In this document: positions 16,885 to 25,698 of the stretch, piece by piece
Layout: the number at the start of each line of letters is the position of its first letter
Numbering within the stretch: position 1 is the stretch's first letter
Assembly (NCBI RefSeq): GCF_018918055.1
Contig: NZ_JAHLPS010000093.1
Span: 1 to 43,956, forward strand
Origin: Caproiciproducens sp. MSJ-32
Lineage (GTDB): Bacteria > Bacillota > Clostridia > Clostridiales > Clostridiaceae
DNA: 43,956 nt
Reading direction: 5' to 3'
Translations under genes and position numbers: made by a program
The notes under the pieces: generated by a model
What the model was told of the DNA's origin: nothing
The model's input: the letters and a program-made list of their open reading frames with translations, nothing else
The model's database searches: none

Positions 16885-17904
16885 TTGTATATAATTTATG
16901 CGTTAATAGGATTTGGGTTGCTTATTATTGTTCATGAACTTGGACATTTTATTATGGCTAAGGTTAACGGAATTAAAGTTGAAGAATTCTCTATAGGAAT
17001 GGGACCAAAAATACTTTCTACTCAGGGAAAAGAAACAAAATATTCCTTAGGTTTGTTTCCTATTGGAGGATATGTTAAAATGCTAGGTGAGGAGGAAGAA
17101 GTACAGGATGAAAGAAGTTTTTCATCTAAGCCTCCTTTAAGGAGAATAAGTGTAATAGTAGCAGGAGCTGCTATGAACTTTTTATTTGCTGTACTAATGT
17201 ACACATTAATTCTAAATAAATTTGGTTATAGCTTGCCAGTAGTAGATAGCCTTGTAGAAAATTCTCCTGCTATGGAAGCAGGACTACAAGAAGGAGACAA
17301 ATTTCTAAAGGCTAATGGAAATAAAATTTATACATCAGATGATATTCAAATTGCTATAGGAATGGCAAAGGATAATCCGGTAGATTTTGTAATAGAAAGA
17401 AATGGGGAAAAGTATGAATATACAATAACTCCAGAATTAGTTAAAGATGTTGATGGTGAAAGATATATGATAGGTTTTGCATTTAAATATGTTCATGAAC
17501 CTAACATCTTGGAAAGTTTTAAACATAGTTTTAATAAAACTATTTCTGCAGTAAATCAAACTTTTACTGGACTAAAAATGATGATTACGGGAAATATCAA
17601 TTTAAAAACAGACGTTGGTGGTCCCTTATCTATTATTAGAATGTCCAGTGCAGCAGCTCAAAATGGAATTTGGAATTTAATCTATTTTTTAGCTTATATA
17701 AGCATAAATTTAGCAGTTATGAATATGCTGCCATTCCCTGCTTTAGATGGCGGTTGGACAGTTATATTATTAATTGAATTAATAACAAGAAGAAAGGTTC
17801 CAGAAAAAGTAGTTGCAGCAATAAATTATTTTGGAATTATGTTTTTATTTGGAGTTATGATTTTAGTTACTATAAAGGATATACTGTTCCCTATAAGTTT
17901 ATAG
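16885..17904 (+). CDS. rseP: Site-2 zinc metalloprotease RseP/RasP
   Basis: Intramembrane protease of the M50 family that cleaves anti-sigma factors and leftover signal peptides within the membrane. The zinc site HELGH is at residues 17-21 in the first membrane segment, and the third ligand lies in NMLPFPALDGG near the C-terminal segments. A PDZ domain (around 105-185; SPAMEAGLQEGDKFLKANG) lies between. TTG at 16885 is preferred: AGGAGG ends seven bases upstream, and MYIIYALIGFGLLIIVHELGH is the family-like start. Its ribosome site overlaps the dxr stop codon. The 339-residue length is normal. Confidence 0.95.
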   Translation: MYIIYALIGFGLLIIVHELGHFIMAKVNGIKVEEFSIGMGPKILSTQGKETKYSLGLFPIGGYVKMLGEEEEVQDERSFSSKPPLRRISVIVAGAAMNFLFAVLMYTLILNKFGYSLPVVDSLVENSPAMEAGLQEGDKFLKANGNKIYTSDDIQIAIGMAKDNPVDFVIERNGEKYEYTITPELVKDVDGERYMIGFAFKYVHEPNILESFKHSFNKTISAVNQTFTGLKMMITGNINLKTDVGGPLSIIRMSSAAAQNGIWNLIYFLAYISINLAVMNMLPFPALDGGWTVILLIELITRRKVPEKVVAAINYFGIMFLFGVMILVTIKDILFPISL

Positions 17905-17916
17905 GAGAGATAAGAT

Positions 17917-18966
17917 ATGGAAAGAAGAAAAACAAGGAAAATAAAAGTAGGAAATATTTATGTTGGTGGAGATGCAAAAATTACAATTCAATCAATGACT
18001 AATACTGATACTAGAGATGTAGAAGCAACTCTTGCTCAAATAAGAGAACTAAGTATTGCAGGTTGCGATATAATTAGATGTGCTGTTCCAGATATGAAAG
18101 CAGCAGAAGCATTAGAGGAAATTTGCAAACAGTCACCAATTCCAGTAGTTGCAGATATACATTTTGATTATAAATTAGCCCTTAAGGCAATAGAGAATGG
18201 AGTTTCAGCCCTTAGAATAAATCCTGGCAATATAGGAAGTGTAGAAAAGACAAGGGCTGTAGTTGAAGCTGCTAAGGCTAAAAATATTCCCATAAGAATT
18301 GGTGTTAATGCAGGTTCCTTAGAGAAAAGCATATTGGCAAGAGATGGTAAGCCAACAGCAAAAGGTTTGGTTGAATCAGCTTTAAAACATGTTAAAATTT
18401 TAGAAGAATTAGACTTTCAGGATATTGTTATTTCTATAAAATCTTCAGATGTTGTTATGATGATAGATGCTTATAGATTGATAGCAGATAAATGCGATTA
18501 CCCACTGCATCTAGGAGTAACGGAATCTGGAACTCCTTTTAGAGGAACAATTAAGTCAAGTATAGGTCTTGGAACTTTATTGGCAGAAGGAATAGGAGAT
18601 ACAATAAGAGTTTCTTTAACAAGTGATCCAATAGAAGAAGTAAAGGTTGCAAAGGAAATATTAAAAGCCTTAAAATTAAAAGAAACAGGGCTAGAATTTG
18701 TTTCTTGCCCAACTTGCGGAAGAACTCAAATAAATTTAATTGAGATAGCTAAGGAAGTTGAAAAGAGATTAGAAAATATAAATAAAAATATTAAGGTTGC
18801 AGTAATGGGTTGTGCAGTTAATGGGCCTGGAGAAGCAAGAGAAGCTGACATAGGAATAGCTGGCGGTAATGGTGAAGGATTAATATTTAAAAAAGGTAAA
18901 ATTATAAAAAAAGTCAAGGAAGAAGATTTAATTGAAGAATTAATGAAAGAAATTGAAAATTTATAA
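17917..18966 (+). CDS. ispG: 4-hydroxy-3-methylbut-2-en-1-yl diphosphate synthase (IspG/GcpE)
   Basis: IspG is the iron-sulphur enzyme that reductively opens MEcPP to HMBPP, the penultimate step of the MEP pathway. The 349-residue protein has a TIM-barrel N-terminal half ([36 protein letters not shown]). The C-terminal cluster domain holds the cysteines in SCPTCGRT and [27 protein letters not shown] precedes ATG. It closes the dxr-rseP-ispG unit. In most Bacillus and Clostridium relatives polC follows in this neighbourhood; here a 254-base gap leads straight to rimP. Confidence 0.97.
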   Translation: MERRKTRKIKVGNIYVGGDAKITIQSMTNTDTRDVEATLAQIRELSIAGCDIIRCAVPDMKAAEALEEICKQSPIPVVADIHFDYKLALKAIENGVSALRINPGNIGSVEKTRAVVEAAKAKNIPIRIGVNAGSLEKSILARDGKPTAKGLVESALKHVKILEELDFQDIVISIKSSDVVMMIDAYRLIADKCDYPLHLGVTESGTPFRGTIKSSIGLGTLLAEGIGDTIRVSLTSDPIEEVKVAKEILKALKLKETGLEFVSCPTCGRTQINLIEIAKEVEKRLENINKNIKVAVMGCAVNGPGEAREADIGIAGGNGEGLIFKKGKIIKKVKEEDLIEELMKEIENL

Positions 18967-19027
18967 GGGAAATTTTCTATAAAAATCTTCAATTTAATTC
19001 CTTCTCTATCTTTATTTTAAATTTCAC

Positions 19028-19056
19028 TTGTATTAATTTTTAAATTATGTTAGGAT
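19028..19056 (+). promoter_or_regulatory. Promoter for the rimP-nusA operon
   Basis: TAGGAT (19051-19056) is preceded by TGT, giving an extended -10. A weak -35, TTGTAT, lies 17 bases upstream (19028-19033). It sits between ispG and the two leader hairpins. Confidence 0.5.
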
Positions 19057-19091
19057 AAAAATATGAAGTAATTTACTAATAGCTAGAATTT

Positions 19092-19154
19092 GGGAGTGGG
19101 ATATTAAATACCCGCTCTTTCTATTTAATTGCAACTAAAATAGTTGCTTTTTTT
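19092..19154 (+). terminator. Tandem hairpin attenuator in the rimP-nusA leader
   Basis: The first hairpin pairs GAGTGGG (19094-19100) with CCCGCTC (19111-19117), with one G-U pair, and is followed by TTTCTATTT. The second pairs GCAACTA (19131-19137) with TAGTTGC (19141-19147) and is followed by seven T residues, a textbook intrinsic terminator. Both lie after the promoter and before the first gene, so they would end most transcripts unless bypassed. NusA-dependent attenuation of the nusA operon leader is known in Bacillus subtilis; the same logic is inferred here. Confidence 0.75.
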
Positions 19155-19220
19155 ATAGAATATTGGGAAAACTTCTATTATAGCTTTTAATCTTCAAAAT
19201 TATTATAAAGGAGGCTTAAT

Positions 19221-19685
19221 ATGAGGGTTGATTCTTTAATTAAAGAAATTGATCAATATGCAAGACCTATAGCAGAGGAATTAAATTTAGAAATTTATTA
19301 CATCGAATATGTAAAAGAAGACGGAGAGTATTATTTAAGAATATATATCGATAAAGAAGGTGGTGGCATAACTTTATCAGATTGTGAAGCTATGTCTAGG
19401 AGAATAAGTGATATATTGGATGAAAAGGATCCAATTCCAGAAGCTTATTATTTAGAAGTATCTTCTCCAGGCTTAAATAGAAGACTATATACTGATAATC
19501 ATTATATAAAACAAATAGGAAAAGAAATTCAAGTTAAGCTATCAAAGGGGCTTGAGGGAAGAAAAAATTTCAAAGGAATACTTAAAGAAGTAAAAGAAAC
19601 TTCAGTTGTTTTAGAAGAAGCTGGAGAAACAATAGAAATTCCAAAAGAAAAAATAAAATCAGCTAATTTAGAAGGGGAAATATAA
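19221..19685 (+). CDS. rimP: Ribosome maturation factor RimP
   Basis: RimP assists 30S maturation, helping S12 and its neighbours incorporate. The 154-residue protein has the N-terminal alpha/beta domain (YYIEYVKEDGEYYLRIYIDKEGG) with the conserved LSDCEAMSRRISDILDE segment and YYLEVSSPGLNRRL. The C-terminal SH3-like domain ends with PKEKIKSANL. AAAGGAGG lies six bases before ATG. It is the first gene of the rimP-nusA-rnpM-ylxQ-infB-rbfA operon, found in this order throughout the phylum. Confidence 0.97.
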   Translation: MRVDSLIKEIDQYARPIAEELNLEIYYIEYVKEDGEYYLRIYIDKEGGGITLSDCEAMSRRISDILDEKDPIPEAYYLEVSSPGLNRRLYTDNHYIKQIGKEIQVKLSKGLEGRKNFKGILKEVKETSVVLEEAGETIEIPKEKIKSANLEGEI

Positions 19686-19701
19686 TAAGGAGGATACTAA
19701 A

Positions 19702-20790
19702 ATGAATGAAGCGTTTATAGCTGCTCTTAAAGAAATAGTAAAAGAAAAGGGGATTAGTGAAGAGCTTTTATTTACAACAATTGAAGATGCATTAGTTGCA
19801 GCATATAAGAAAAATTATGCTGGACCAACAACTTCTGCACAAAATGTAAAAGTAAGTATAAATAGAGATAATGGAGAAATTCGTGTATATTCACAAAAAG
19901 TAGTTGTTGAGGATGTATATGATCCGGTAACAGAAATAAGTATAGAAGAGGCAAAGGCTATTAGTCCTAGATATGATTTAGACGATATAGTAGATTTAGA
20001 AGTTACTCCTAAAAACTTTGGTAGAGTTGCTGCTCAGTTAGCTAAAGGTGTAGTAACTCAAAGAATAAGAGAAGCCGAAAGAAATGCTATTTATAATGAA
20101 TTAAAGGAACTAGAATATGATATAATTACTGGTACAGTATTAAGAAAAGATAAAAATAATGTATTTATTAATCTTGGAAGAATTGAGACTACTATTGGAC
20201 CTAATGAACAAATACCTGGAGAAGAATATAAGTTTAATGAAAAAATAAAACTATATGTAGTAGAAGTAAAAAATGGTTCAAAAGGTGCTCAAATTACAGT
20301 TTCAAGATCACATCCAGGACTTGTAAAAAGATTATTTGAATTAGAAGTTCCAGAAATATATAATGGCGTTGTGGAAATAAAAAGTATTTCAAGAGAAGCT
20401 GGTTCAAGAAGTAAAATTGCTGTTCATTCAAATGATGAAAATGTTGATCCAATGGGAGCTTGCGTTGGTCCAAAGGGTGCAAGAGTACAAAAGATTGTTG
20501 ATGAACTTAAGGGAGAAAAAATTGACATTATAAAATGGAGTAAAAACCCAGAAGAATTTATAGCAGCAGCTTTAAGTCCAGCAAAGGTATTAGAAGTTAC
20601 TGCTGACGAAGAAACAAAGTCAGCCAAAGTAATTGTTGATGATAATCAATTATCTTTAGCAATTGGTAAAGAAGGGCAAAATGTAAGACTTGCAGCAAAA
20701 TTAACAAATTGGAAAATAGATATTAAAAGTAAATCACAAGCTGAGGCTTTAGAAGAAAATCCAGATATTGATGAAGCAGTTGAAGAATAA
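19702..20790 (+). CDS. nusA: Transcription termination/antitermination factor NusA
   Basis: NusA binds RNA polymerase and stimulates pausing and hairpin-dependent termination. The 362-residue protein has the N-terminal RNAP-binding domain (FIAALKEIVKEKGISEE), then S1 (around 135-200), KH1 and KH2 (VHSNDENVDPMGACVGPKG; LSLAIGKEGQNVRLAAKLT). It ends at about the length usual for Firmicutes, lacking the acidic repeats of E. coli NusA. TAAGGAGG lies eight bases before ATG. Its own operon leader has strong hairpin terminators, so self-limitation by its activity is plausible. Confidence 0.98.
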   Translation: MNEAFIAALKEIVKEKGISEELLFTTIEDALVAAYKKNYAGPTTSAQNVKVSINRDNGEIRVYSQKVVVEDVYDPVTEISIEEAKAISPRYDLDDIVDLEVTPKNFGRVAAQLAKGVVTQRIREAERNAIYNELKELEYDIITGTVLRKDKNNVFINLGRIETTIGPNEQIPGEEYKFNEKIKLYVVEVKNGSKGAQITVSRSHPGLVKRLFELEVPEIYNGVVEIKSISREAGSRSKIAVHSNDENVDPMGACVGPKGARVQKIVDELKGEKIDIIKWSKNPEEFIAAALSPAKVLEVTADEETKSAKVIVDDNQLSLAIGKEGQNVRLAAKLTNWKIDIKSKSQAEALEENPDIDEAVEE

Positions 20791-20803
20791 GGAGGGTTTT
20801 TCT

Positions 20804-21070
20804 ATGAAAGTAAAGAAAATTCCTTTAAGAAAATGTACTGGATGTATGGAAATGAAACCTAAGAAAGAACTTATAAGGGTTGTAAAAAGTCCAGAATTAG
20901 AAGTTTCGGTTGATTTAACTGGAAAGAAATCTGGTAGAGGAGCCTATATATGTAGAAACATAGAGTGTCTAGAAAAAGCCTTCAATACCAAAAGACTTAG
21001 TAGAAGCTTAGATATTGCAATTGATGAAAGTGTTTATAATAGGTTAAAGGAAGAAATAATAAATGAATAA
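20804..21070 (+). CDS. rnpM: RNase P modulator RnpM (YlxR)
   Basis: YlxR was a protein of unknown function, now linked to regulating RNase P in B. subtilis. The 88-residue product contains the family hallmarks IPLRKCTGCMEMKPKKELIRVV and KSGRGAYICRNIECLEKAF, with four cysteines. AAGGAGGG lies eight bases before ATG at 20804. A longer frame open from 20768 overlaps the end of nusA and lacks a ribosome site, so it is rejected. It overlaps ylxQ by eight bases. Confidence 0.95.
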   Translation: MKVKKIPLRKCTGCMEMKPKKELIRVVKSPELEVSVDLTGKKSGRGAYICRNIECLEKAFNTKRLSRSLDIAIDESVYNRLKEEIINE

Positions 21071-21368
21071 ATTCTTTAATTTTTTAGGATTAGCAAAAAG
21101 ATCAGGTAATTTGATTGAAGGCTATAGTAAATGTGATGAACAAAGAAATAGAAAAAATATTTCTTTATTTATAATTTCAAAGGACGCTTCAGAAAGTACT
21201 AAAAAGAAATTTATCAATCATTGTAAAATAAAAAATATAGATTTTATCGAAGATTTTACAAAAGAAGAGTTGGGTACTTCTATAGGTAGAGAAGAAGTAA
21301 AAATTTTAGCTGTCACAGATGAAAATATGGCTAAAAAACTCTATACCCTTTATGAAGAGGAAAAATAA
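21063..21368 (+). CDS. ylxQ: L7Ae-like ribosomal/RNA-binding protein YlxQ
   Basis: Member of the L7Ae/L30e/S12e family that binds kink-turns in RNA. The 101-residue protein begins MNKFFNFLGLAKRSGNLIEGYSKC, matching the N-terminal GLA-x-(K/R)-(S/A)-G signature. The family's FIISKDASESTKKKF strand and loop follow, and a helix after VKILAVTDENMAKKL ends the fold. The usual lysine after GLAxK is a serine here (GLAKRSG). It overlaps rnpM and is translationally coupled, lying directly before infB. Confidence 0.9.
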   Translation: MNKFFNFLGLAKRSGNLIEGYSKCDEQRNRKNISLFIISKDASESTKKKFINHCKIKNIDFIEDFTKEELGTSIGREEVKILAVTDENMAKKLYTLYEEEK

Positions 21369-21390
21369 AATTTAATCGGGGGTGTTTTTA

Positions 21391-23469
21391 TTGTCAAAAA
21401 TAAGAGTTTATGAATTGGCAAAAGAACTGAAAATTAGTTCAAAAGAACTTATTGAACTATTAATGAATGAATTTAGCATTGATGTTAAAAATCACATGAG
21501 TGTGATAGAAGAAGAGGACGCAGATTTAATTAAGGAATTACTTGCAGAGAAAGAAAAAGAAGAAAAAGAAGAAAAAACAAAAAATATTGTAGATGAATAT
21601 GAGGAACAAATAGAAGAAGAAGTTAATACTAAAGTTAAAAAGAAAAAGAAAAAGAAGAATGAAAATAAAGAAGAAAAATCATCTGAAACTACTTCTGAAG
21701 TTATAGAAATTGGAGAAACTATAACTGTAAAAGAATTAGCAGAAAAGCTAGGAAAGCCAGCTGCTGATGTTATTAGAACTTTAATCTTCACAGGTGTTAT
21801 GGCGGCAATTAATCAAGAAATAGACTTTGAAACTGCAGAAAAAGTTTGTGAAAAATATGAATGCCTAGCTGTTAGAAAAGAAGAAAGCGAAGAAATTAAA
21901 GAATTAGAAGTGGAAGGAATAGAAGAATTAGAAGAAGATATAAATGAAGAAAATTTAGTAAAAAGACCTCCAGTAATTACTGTAATGGGGCATGTTGACC
22001 ACGGTAAAACTTCATTATTAGACTATATTAGAAAGACTCATGTTACATCAAGTGAAGCTGGTGGAATAACACAACATATTGGTGCTTATACAGCTAGTTT
22101 AAACGGAGAAAAAATTACTTTCCTTGATACACCAGGACATGAGGCATTTACTGCAATGAGAGCAAGGGGTGCTCAAATTACAGATATAGTTATTTTAGTT
22201 GTGGCAGCAGATGATGGATTAATGCCTCAAACAAAAGAAGCAATTAGCCACTGTAAAGCTGCTAACGTACCAATGATAGTTGCTATTAATAAAATTGATA
22301 GACCGGGTGCTAATGTTGATAGAGTTAAGCAAGAACTTGCTGAAGAGGAAGTGTTAGTAGAAGAATGGGGTGGAGATACTATAGCCGTTCCAGTATCAGC
22401 AAAGACTGGTGAAAATATTGATCAATTATTAGAAATGCTTCTATTAACAGCAGAAATGCAAGAACTTAAAGCAGATCCAAAGAGAAAGGCAAAAGGTACG
22501 GTTATTGAAGCTAAATTAGATAAGGGAAGAGGTCCAGTTGCTTCCTTACTTGTTCAAAATGGTACTTTAAATGTAGGAGATTCAATATTAGTAGGCTCAA
22601 CCTATGGTAGAATAAGAGCTATGTTTGATGATAAAGGAAAGAAAATTAAATCTGCTGGTCCATCTATTCCAGTAGAAATATTAGGTCTTTCAGAAGTACC
22701 TGAAGCTGGAGATAGATTTATAGTAGTTAAGGATGAAAAAACTGCTAGAACTATGGCTGAAGCTAGAAAAGAAAAAATTAAGGATGAAAGCTTACGTGCA
22801 AGTACTAGAGTTTCATTAGAAGACTTATATAATCAAATAAAAGAAGGTAATGTAAAAGAATTAGATATAATAGTAAAAGCTGATGTGCAAGGATCTGTTC
22901 AAGCTTTAAAACAATCTTTAGAAAAACTGTCAACTGATGATGTAAAGGTTAGAGTTATTCATGGGGCAGTTGGAGGAATAACAGAAACTGATGTAAGTTT
23001 AGCAACAGCTTCAAATGCTTTACTTATTGGATTTAATGTAAGACCTGATTCTAATGCAACAGCAGCTGCTGAAAGAGAAAAGGTTGATATTAAGACTTAT
23101 AGAGTTATATATGACGCTATTGAAGATGTTAAATCAGCTATGATAGGAATGCTTGATCCAGAATATAAGGAAGTTGTACATGGAAAGGCAGAAGTTAGGG
23201 CAACTTACAAGATTTCAAATGTAGGAACTATTGCAGGTGCTTATGTTCTTGAAGGTAAAATAATTAGAAATTCAGAAGTAAGGATAATAAGAGATGGAAT
23301 AGTAATTTTTGAGTCTAAGCTTGCATCCCTTAAGAGATATAAAGATGACGTAAAAGAAGTTAGCGCTAATTATGAATGTGGATTAAGCATTGAAAAATTC
23401 AATGATATTAAAGAAGGGGATATAATAGAATCATTCACTATGCAGGCAGTCGAAAGAAAAAAGCTTTAA
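21391..23469 (+). CDS. infB: Translation initiation factor IF-2
   Basis: IF-2 is the GTPase that places fMet-tRNA on the start codon and joins the subunits. The 692-residue protein has the IF2-N helical module ([21 protein letters not shown]). A charged linker rich in Lys and Glu (residues about 55-110) follows. The GTPase domain has G1 [10 protein letters not shown]3 DTPGHEAF and G4 NKID, and the C-terminal domain that binds fMet-tRNA is intact. TTG at 21391 is chosen, with GGGGGTG a few bases upstream; GTG at 21382 is part of that site. It lies in its usual operon, between ylxQ and rbfA; the ylxP gene found between them in Bacillus is absent. Confidence 0.98.
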   Translation: MSKIRVYELAKELKISSKELIELLMNEFSIDVKNHMSVIEEEDADLIKELLAEKEKEEKEEKTKNIVDEYEEQIEEEVNTKVKKKKKKKNENKEEKSSETTSEVIEIGETITVKELAEKLGKPAADVIRTLIFTGVMAAINQEIDFETAEKVCEKYECLAVRKEESEEIKELEVEGIEELEEDINEENLVKRPPVITVMGHVDHGKTSLLDYIRKTHVTSSEAGGITQHIGAYTASLNGEKITFLDTPGHEAFTAMRARGAQITDIVILVVAADDGLMPQTKEAISHCKAANVPMIVAINKIDRPGANVDRVKQELAEEEVLVEEWGGDTIAVPVSAKTGENIDQLLEMLLLTAEMQELKADPKRKAKGTVIEAKLDKGRGPVASLLVQNGTLNVGDSILVGSTYGRIRAMFDDKGKKIKSAGPSIPVEILGLSEVPEAGDRFIVVKDEKTARTMAEARKEKIKDESLRASTRVSLEDLYNQIKEGNVKELDIIVKADVQGSVQALKQSLEKLSTDDVKVRVIHGAVGGITETDVSLATASNALLIGFNVRPDSNATAAAEREKVDIKTYRVIYDAIEDVKSAMIGMLDPEYKEVVHGKAEVRATYKISNVGTIAGAYVLEGKIIRNSEVRIIRDGIVIFESKLASLKRYKDDVKEVSANYECGLSIEKFNDIKEGDIIESFTMQAVERKKL

Positions 23470-23484
23470 AAAGAGGTGATTTTA

Positions 23485-23835
23485 ATGGCTAATTATAGAA
23501 GCGGAAGAATTAATGAAGAGGTCAAGAAGGAAATAAGCATCATAATAAGAGATGAAATAAAAGACCCTAGAATGACTGGAATGGTATCAATAACATCTGT
23601 TAAGGTAACTAAAGATTTAAGTTATGCTAAGGTATATGTAAGTATATTTGCCAAAGATGATGAAGAAAAGAATGAAACATTTCAGGCATTAAAAAGTGCA
23701 AGTGGATATGTTAGAAGGGAATTAGGCCATAGATTAAACTTAAGAAATACACCCCAAATACTTTTTGAATTAGATGATTCTATAAGCTATGGTATGAGAA
23801 TAGAGGAACTTATAGAAAAAGGAAGGTCAAAGTAG
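23485..23835 (+). CDS. rbfA: Ribosome-binding factor A
   Basis: RbfA is a KH-like protein that binds the 5' helix of 16S rRNA in late 30S maturation and cold adaptation. The 116-residue protein shows YRSGRINEEVKKEISIIIRDEIKDPRM, VSITSVKVTKDLSYAKVYVSIF and the C-terminal RHRL-type RRELGHRLNLRNTPQILFELDDS segment. ATG at 23485 lies five bases after GAGGTG; the upstream GTG is within that site. The last base of its TAG stop is the first base of the nrnA GTG start. Confidence 0.97.
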   Translation: MANYRSGRINEEVKKEISIIIRDEIKDPRMTGMVSITSVKVTKDLSYAKVYVSIFAKDDEEKNETFQALKSASGYVRRELGHRLNLRNTPQILFELDDSISYGMRIEELIEKGRSK

Positions 23836-24809
23836 TGAATTCCTTAGAAGAAATAAGCAGAACTTTGTTAAGAAGCAAAAAAATAGGCATTACCTACCAT
23901 GTATCACCAGATGGTGATGCAGTAGGTAGTGCGCTTGCACTTTTAAATGGACTTAGGTTATTAAATAAAGATGCTTATTTAATTTCAAAGGATCTTATTT
24001 CTGAAAATCTTCAATTTTTAAAGAATTCTTCTGAAGCTGCTGGTAAAGTAGTTAAAGCAGAGGATGGGACAGAAGTTGTAGTTGTTTTAGACTGTGGTAA
24101 TTTTGAAAGAATTTCTGCTGATCTTTGTGATTATAAAGGAGAAATAATAAATATCGATCATCATATTAGTAATGATAAATATGGAAATAAAAACTACATT
24201 GACATAAAAGCAGCTGCAACAGCAGAGATTGTTTTTATGCTTCTTGAAAAATTAGGAGTAAGTTTTGAAGAAGAAAATGATGATATTAAGGAAATTGCCA
24301 CATGTCTTTACACATCTTTAGTAACAGATACGGGTGCTTTTAGACACTCAAATGTTACATCAAGAACTCATCTAATTGCTTCAAAGCTAAAAAATGTAGG
24401 AGTCAATAATACAAATATATATGAAAATCTTTTTGATAGTAATAGCTTTGAAAAGATGAAGCTAATAGGAAAAGCACTAAGTAATATTGAACTATTATTT
24501 AATGGAAAAGTGGCTTTAATAAGAATTCCAATCTCTTATGGAAAAGAATTAGGTATTGAAATCGGAGATACTTCTGATATTATTTCTTTTGCCTTACAAA
24601 TAAAAGGAATAGAGCTAGCAGTTTTAATTAAGGAAATAGAAAATGGGTCTAAAGTAAGTCTTAGATCAAAAACTGCCTTCGATGTTAGAGAAATTGCTGA
24701 AAATTTAGGTGGTGGAGGACATGTTAAAGCTGCTGGAATAACATTTAAAAATATCAGCTTAGAAGAGGCTGAGGATAAAGTACTTAATGAAATAAGGAAA
24801 GTGTTGTAA
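23835..24809 (+). CDS. nrnA: DHH-family bifunctional oligoribonuclease/pAp phosphatase NrnA
   Basis: NrnA degrades short oligoribonucleotides and dephosphorylates pAp, finishing RNA decay begun by enzymes such as RNase Y and PNPase, both in this window. The 324-residue protein has the DHH-domain metal motifs THHVSPDGDAVGSALAL-like (here YHVSPDGDAVGS), VVVLDCGN and DHHISN. The DHHA1 C-terminal GGGGHVKAAGI motif closes it. GTG at 23835 overlaps the rbfA stop by one base, with AAGGAAGG upstream. In clostridia it commonly lies between rbfA and truB. Confidence 0.95.
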   Translation: MNSLEEISRTLLRSKKIGITYHVSPDGDAVGSALALLNGLRLLNKDAYLISKDLISENLQFLKNSSEAAGKVVKAEDGTEVVVVLDCGNFERISADLCDYKGEIINIDHHISNDKYGNKNYIDIKAAATAEIVFMLLEKLGVSFEEENDDIKEIATCLYTSLVTDTGAFRHSNVTSRTHLIASKLKNVGVNNTNIYENLFDSNSFEKMKLIGKALSNIELLFNGKVALIRIPISYGKELGIEIGDTSDIISFALQIKGIELAVLIKEIENGSKVSLRSKTAFDVREIAENLGGGGHVKAAGITFKNISLEEAEDKVLNEIRKVL

Positions 24810-24810
24810 A

Positions 24811-25689
24811 ATGGATGGAGTAATTAATGTTTATAAAAATAAAGGTATGACCTCTTTTGATGTAGTAAGAAAAGTAAAAAAGATAGCAGCTACAGGAAAA
24901 GTAGGTCATACAGGTACTCTTGATCCAGAAGCTTGTGGAGTATTACCAATTTGTATTGGAAAAGCAACTAAAATAATAGATTATATTATGAATTCTGATA
25001 AGGTCTATGAAGTTGAGTTTAAACTAGGAATAAAAACAACAACTTATGATTTAGAGGGAGAAGTAATTGAAGAAAAAGATACATCAACTTTAGAAAATAA
25101 GAAAATAGAAGAAGTTATTAATTCTTTTATTGGGGAGTATTATCAAATTCCACCAATGTATTCTGCTCTAAAACAAAATGGAGTAAGGCTTTATGAATTA
25201 GCTAGACAGGGAATTGAAGTTCCTAGAGAAGGAAGGCTTGTAAATATCAAAGAAATTACTAACATTGTAATTAATAACCCCTATGTAAAAATGAAGGTAA
25301 GGTGTTCAAAGGGAACATATATAAGAAGTCTCTGCTATGATATTGGAGGAAAATTAGAAGTTGGAGCTACAATGACAGAGCTTAAAAGGACTAGAACTTC
25401 AAATTTTTCAGAGGAAGGAGCCATAAATATTGACTGTTTAACTTCCGAAAATATAAAAGACTATCTTATTAGTATAGATGAAGCTTTATCTTCTTATGAT
25501 AAGCTTATTATATCAAATAAATTTTCAAAGCTATTGATAAATGGTGTTAAAGTTTTTGATAAAAGACTTACTAAGAGTAAGGTGGAAATTGGTAAGCTAT
25601 ATAGAGTATATGATGAAAATAAAAAATTTATTGGTCTTGGAAAGGCTGATGGTAAGGGGTTTAAAATTGAAAAATTACTTATTATTTAG
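24811..25689 (+). CDS. truB: tRNA pseudouridine-55 synthase
   Basis: TruB makes pseudouridine in the T-loop of tRNAs. The 292-residue protein starts GVINVYKNKGMTSFDVV, with the catalytic aspartate in VGHTGTLDPEACGVLPICIGKATK. The YSALKQNGVRLYELARQG and CSKGTYIRSLCYDIG motifs also match the family. It starts one base after nrnA ends, with the ribosome site inside nrnA (AAGGAAAG). The C-terminal PUA-like region is present. ribF follows after nine bases; the truB-ribF pair is standard. Confidence 0.97.
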   Translation: MDGVINVYKNKGMTSFDVVRKVKKIAATGKVGHTGTLDPEACGVLPICIGKATKIIDYIMNSDKVYEVEFKLGIKTTTYDLEGEVIEEKDTSTLENKKIEEVINSFIGEYYQIPPMYSALKQNGVRLYELARQGIEVPREGRLVNIKEITNIVINNPYVKMKVRCSKGTYIRSLCYDIGGKLEVGATMTELKRTRTSNFSEEGAINIDCLTSENIKDYLISIDEALSSYDKLIISNKFSKLLINGVKVFDKRLTKSKVEIGKLYRVYDENKKFIGLGKADGKGFKIEKLLII

Positions 25690-25698
25690 GGGGATATT

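Noticed and set aside
18967-19220. Remnant of a polC gene
   Set aside because: All six frames of the gap are short and stop-rich, and no polymerase or exonuclease motif was seen.
25690-25698. FMN riboswitch for ribF
   Set aside because: ribF starts nine bases after truB, inside the operon, so there is no room for an aptamer, and none of its conserved helices is seen.
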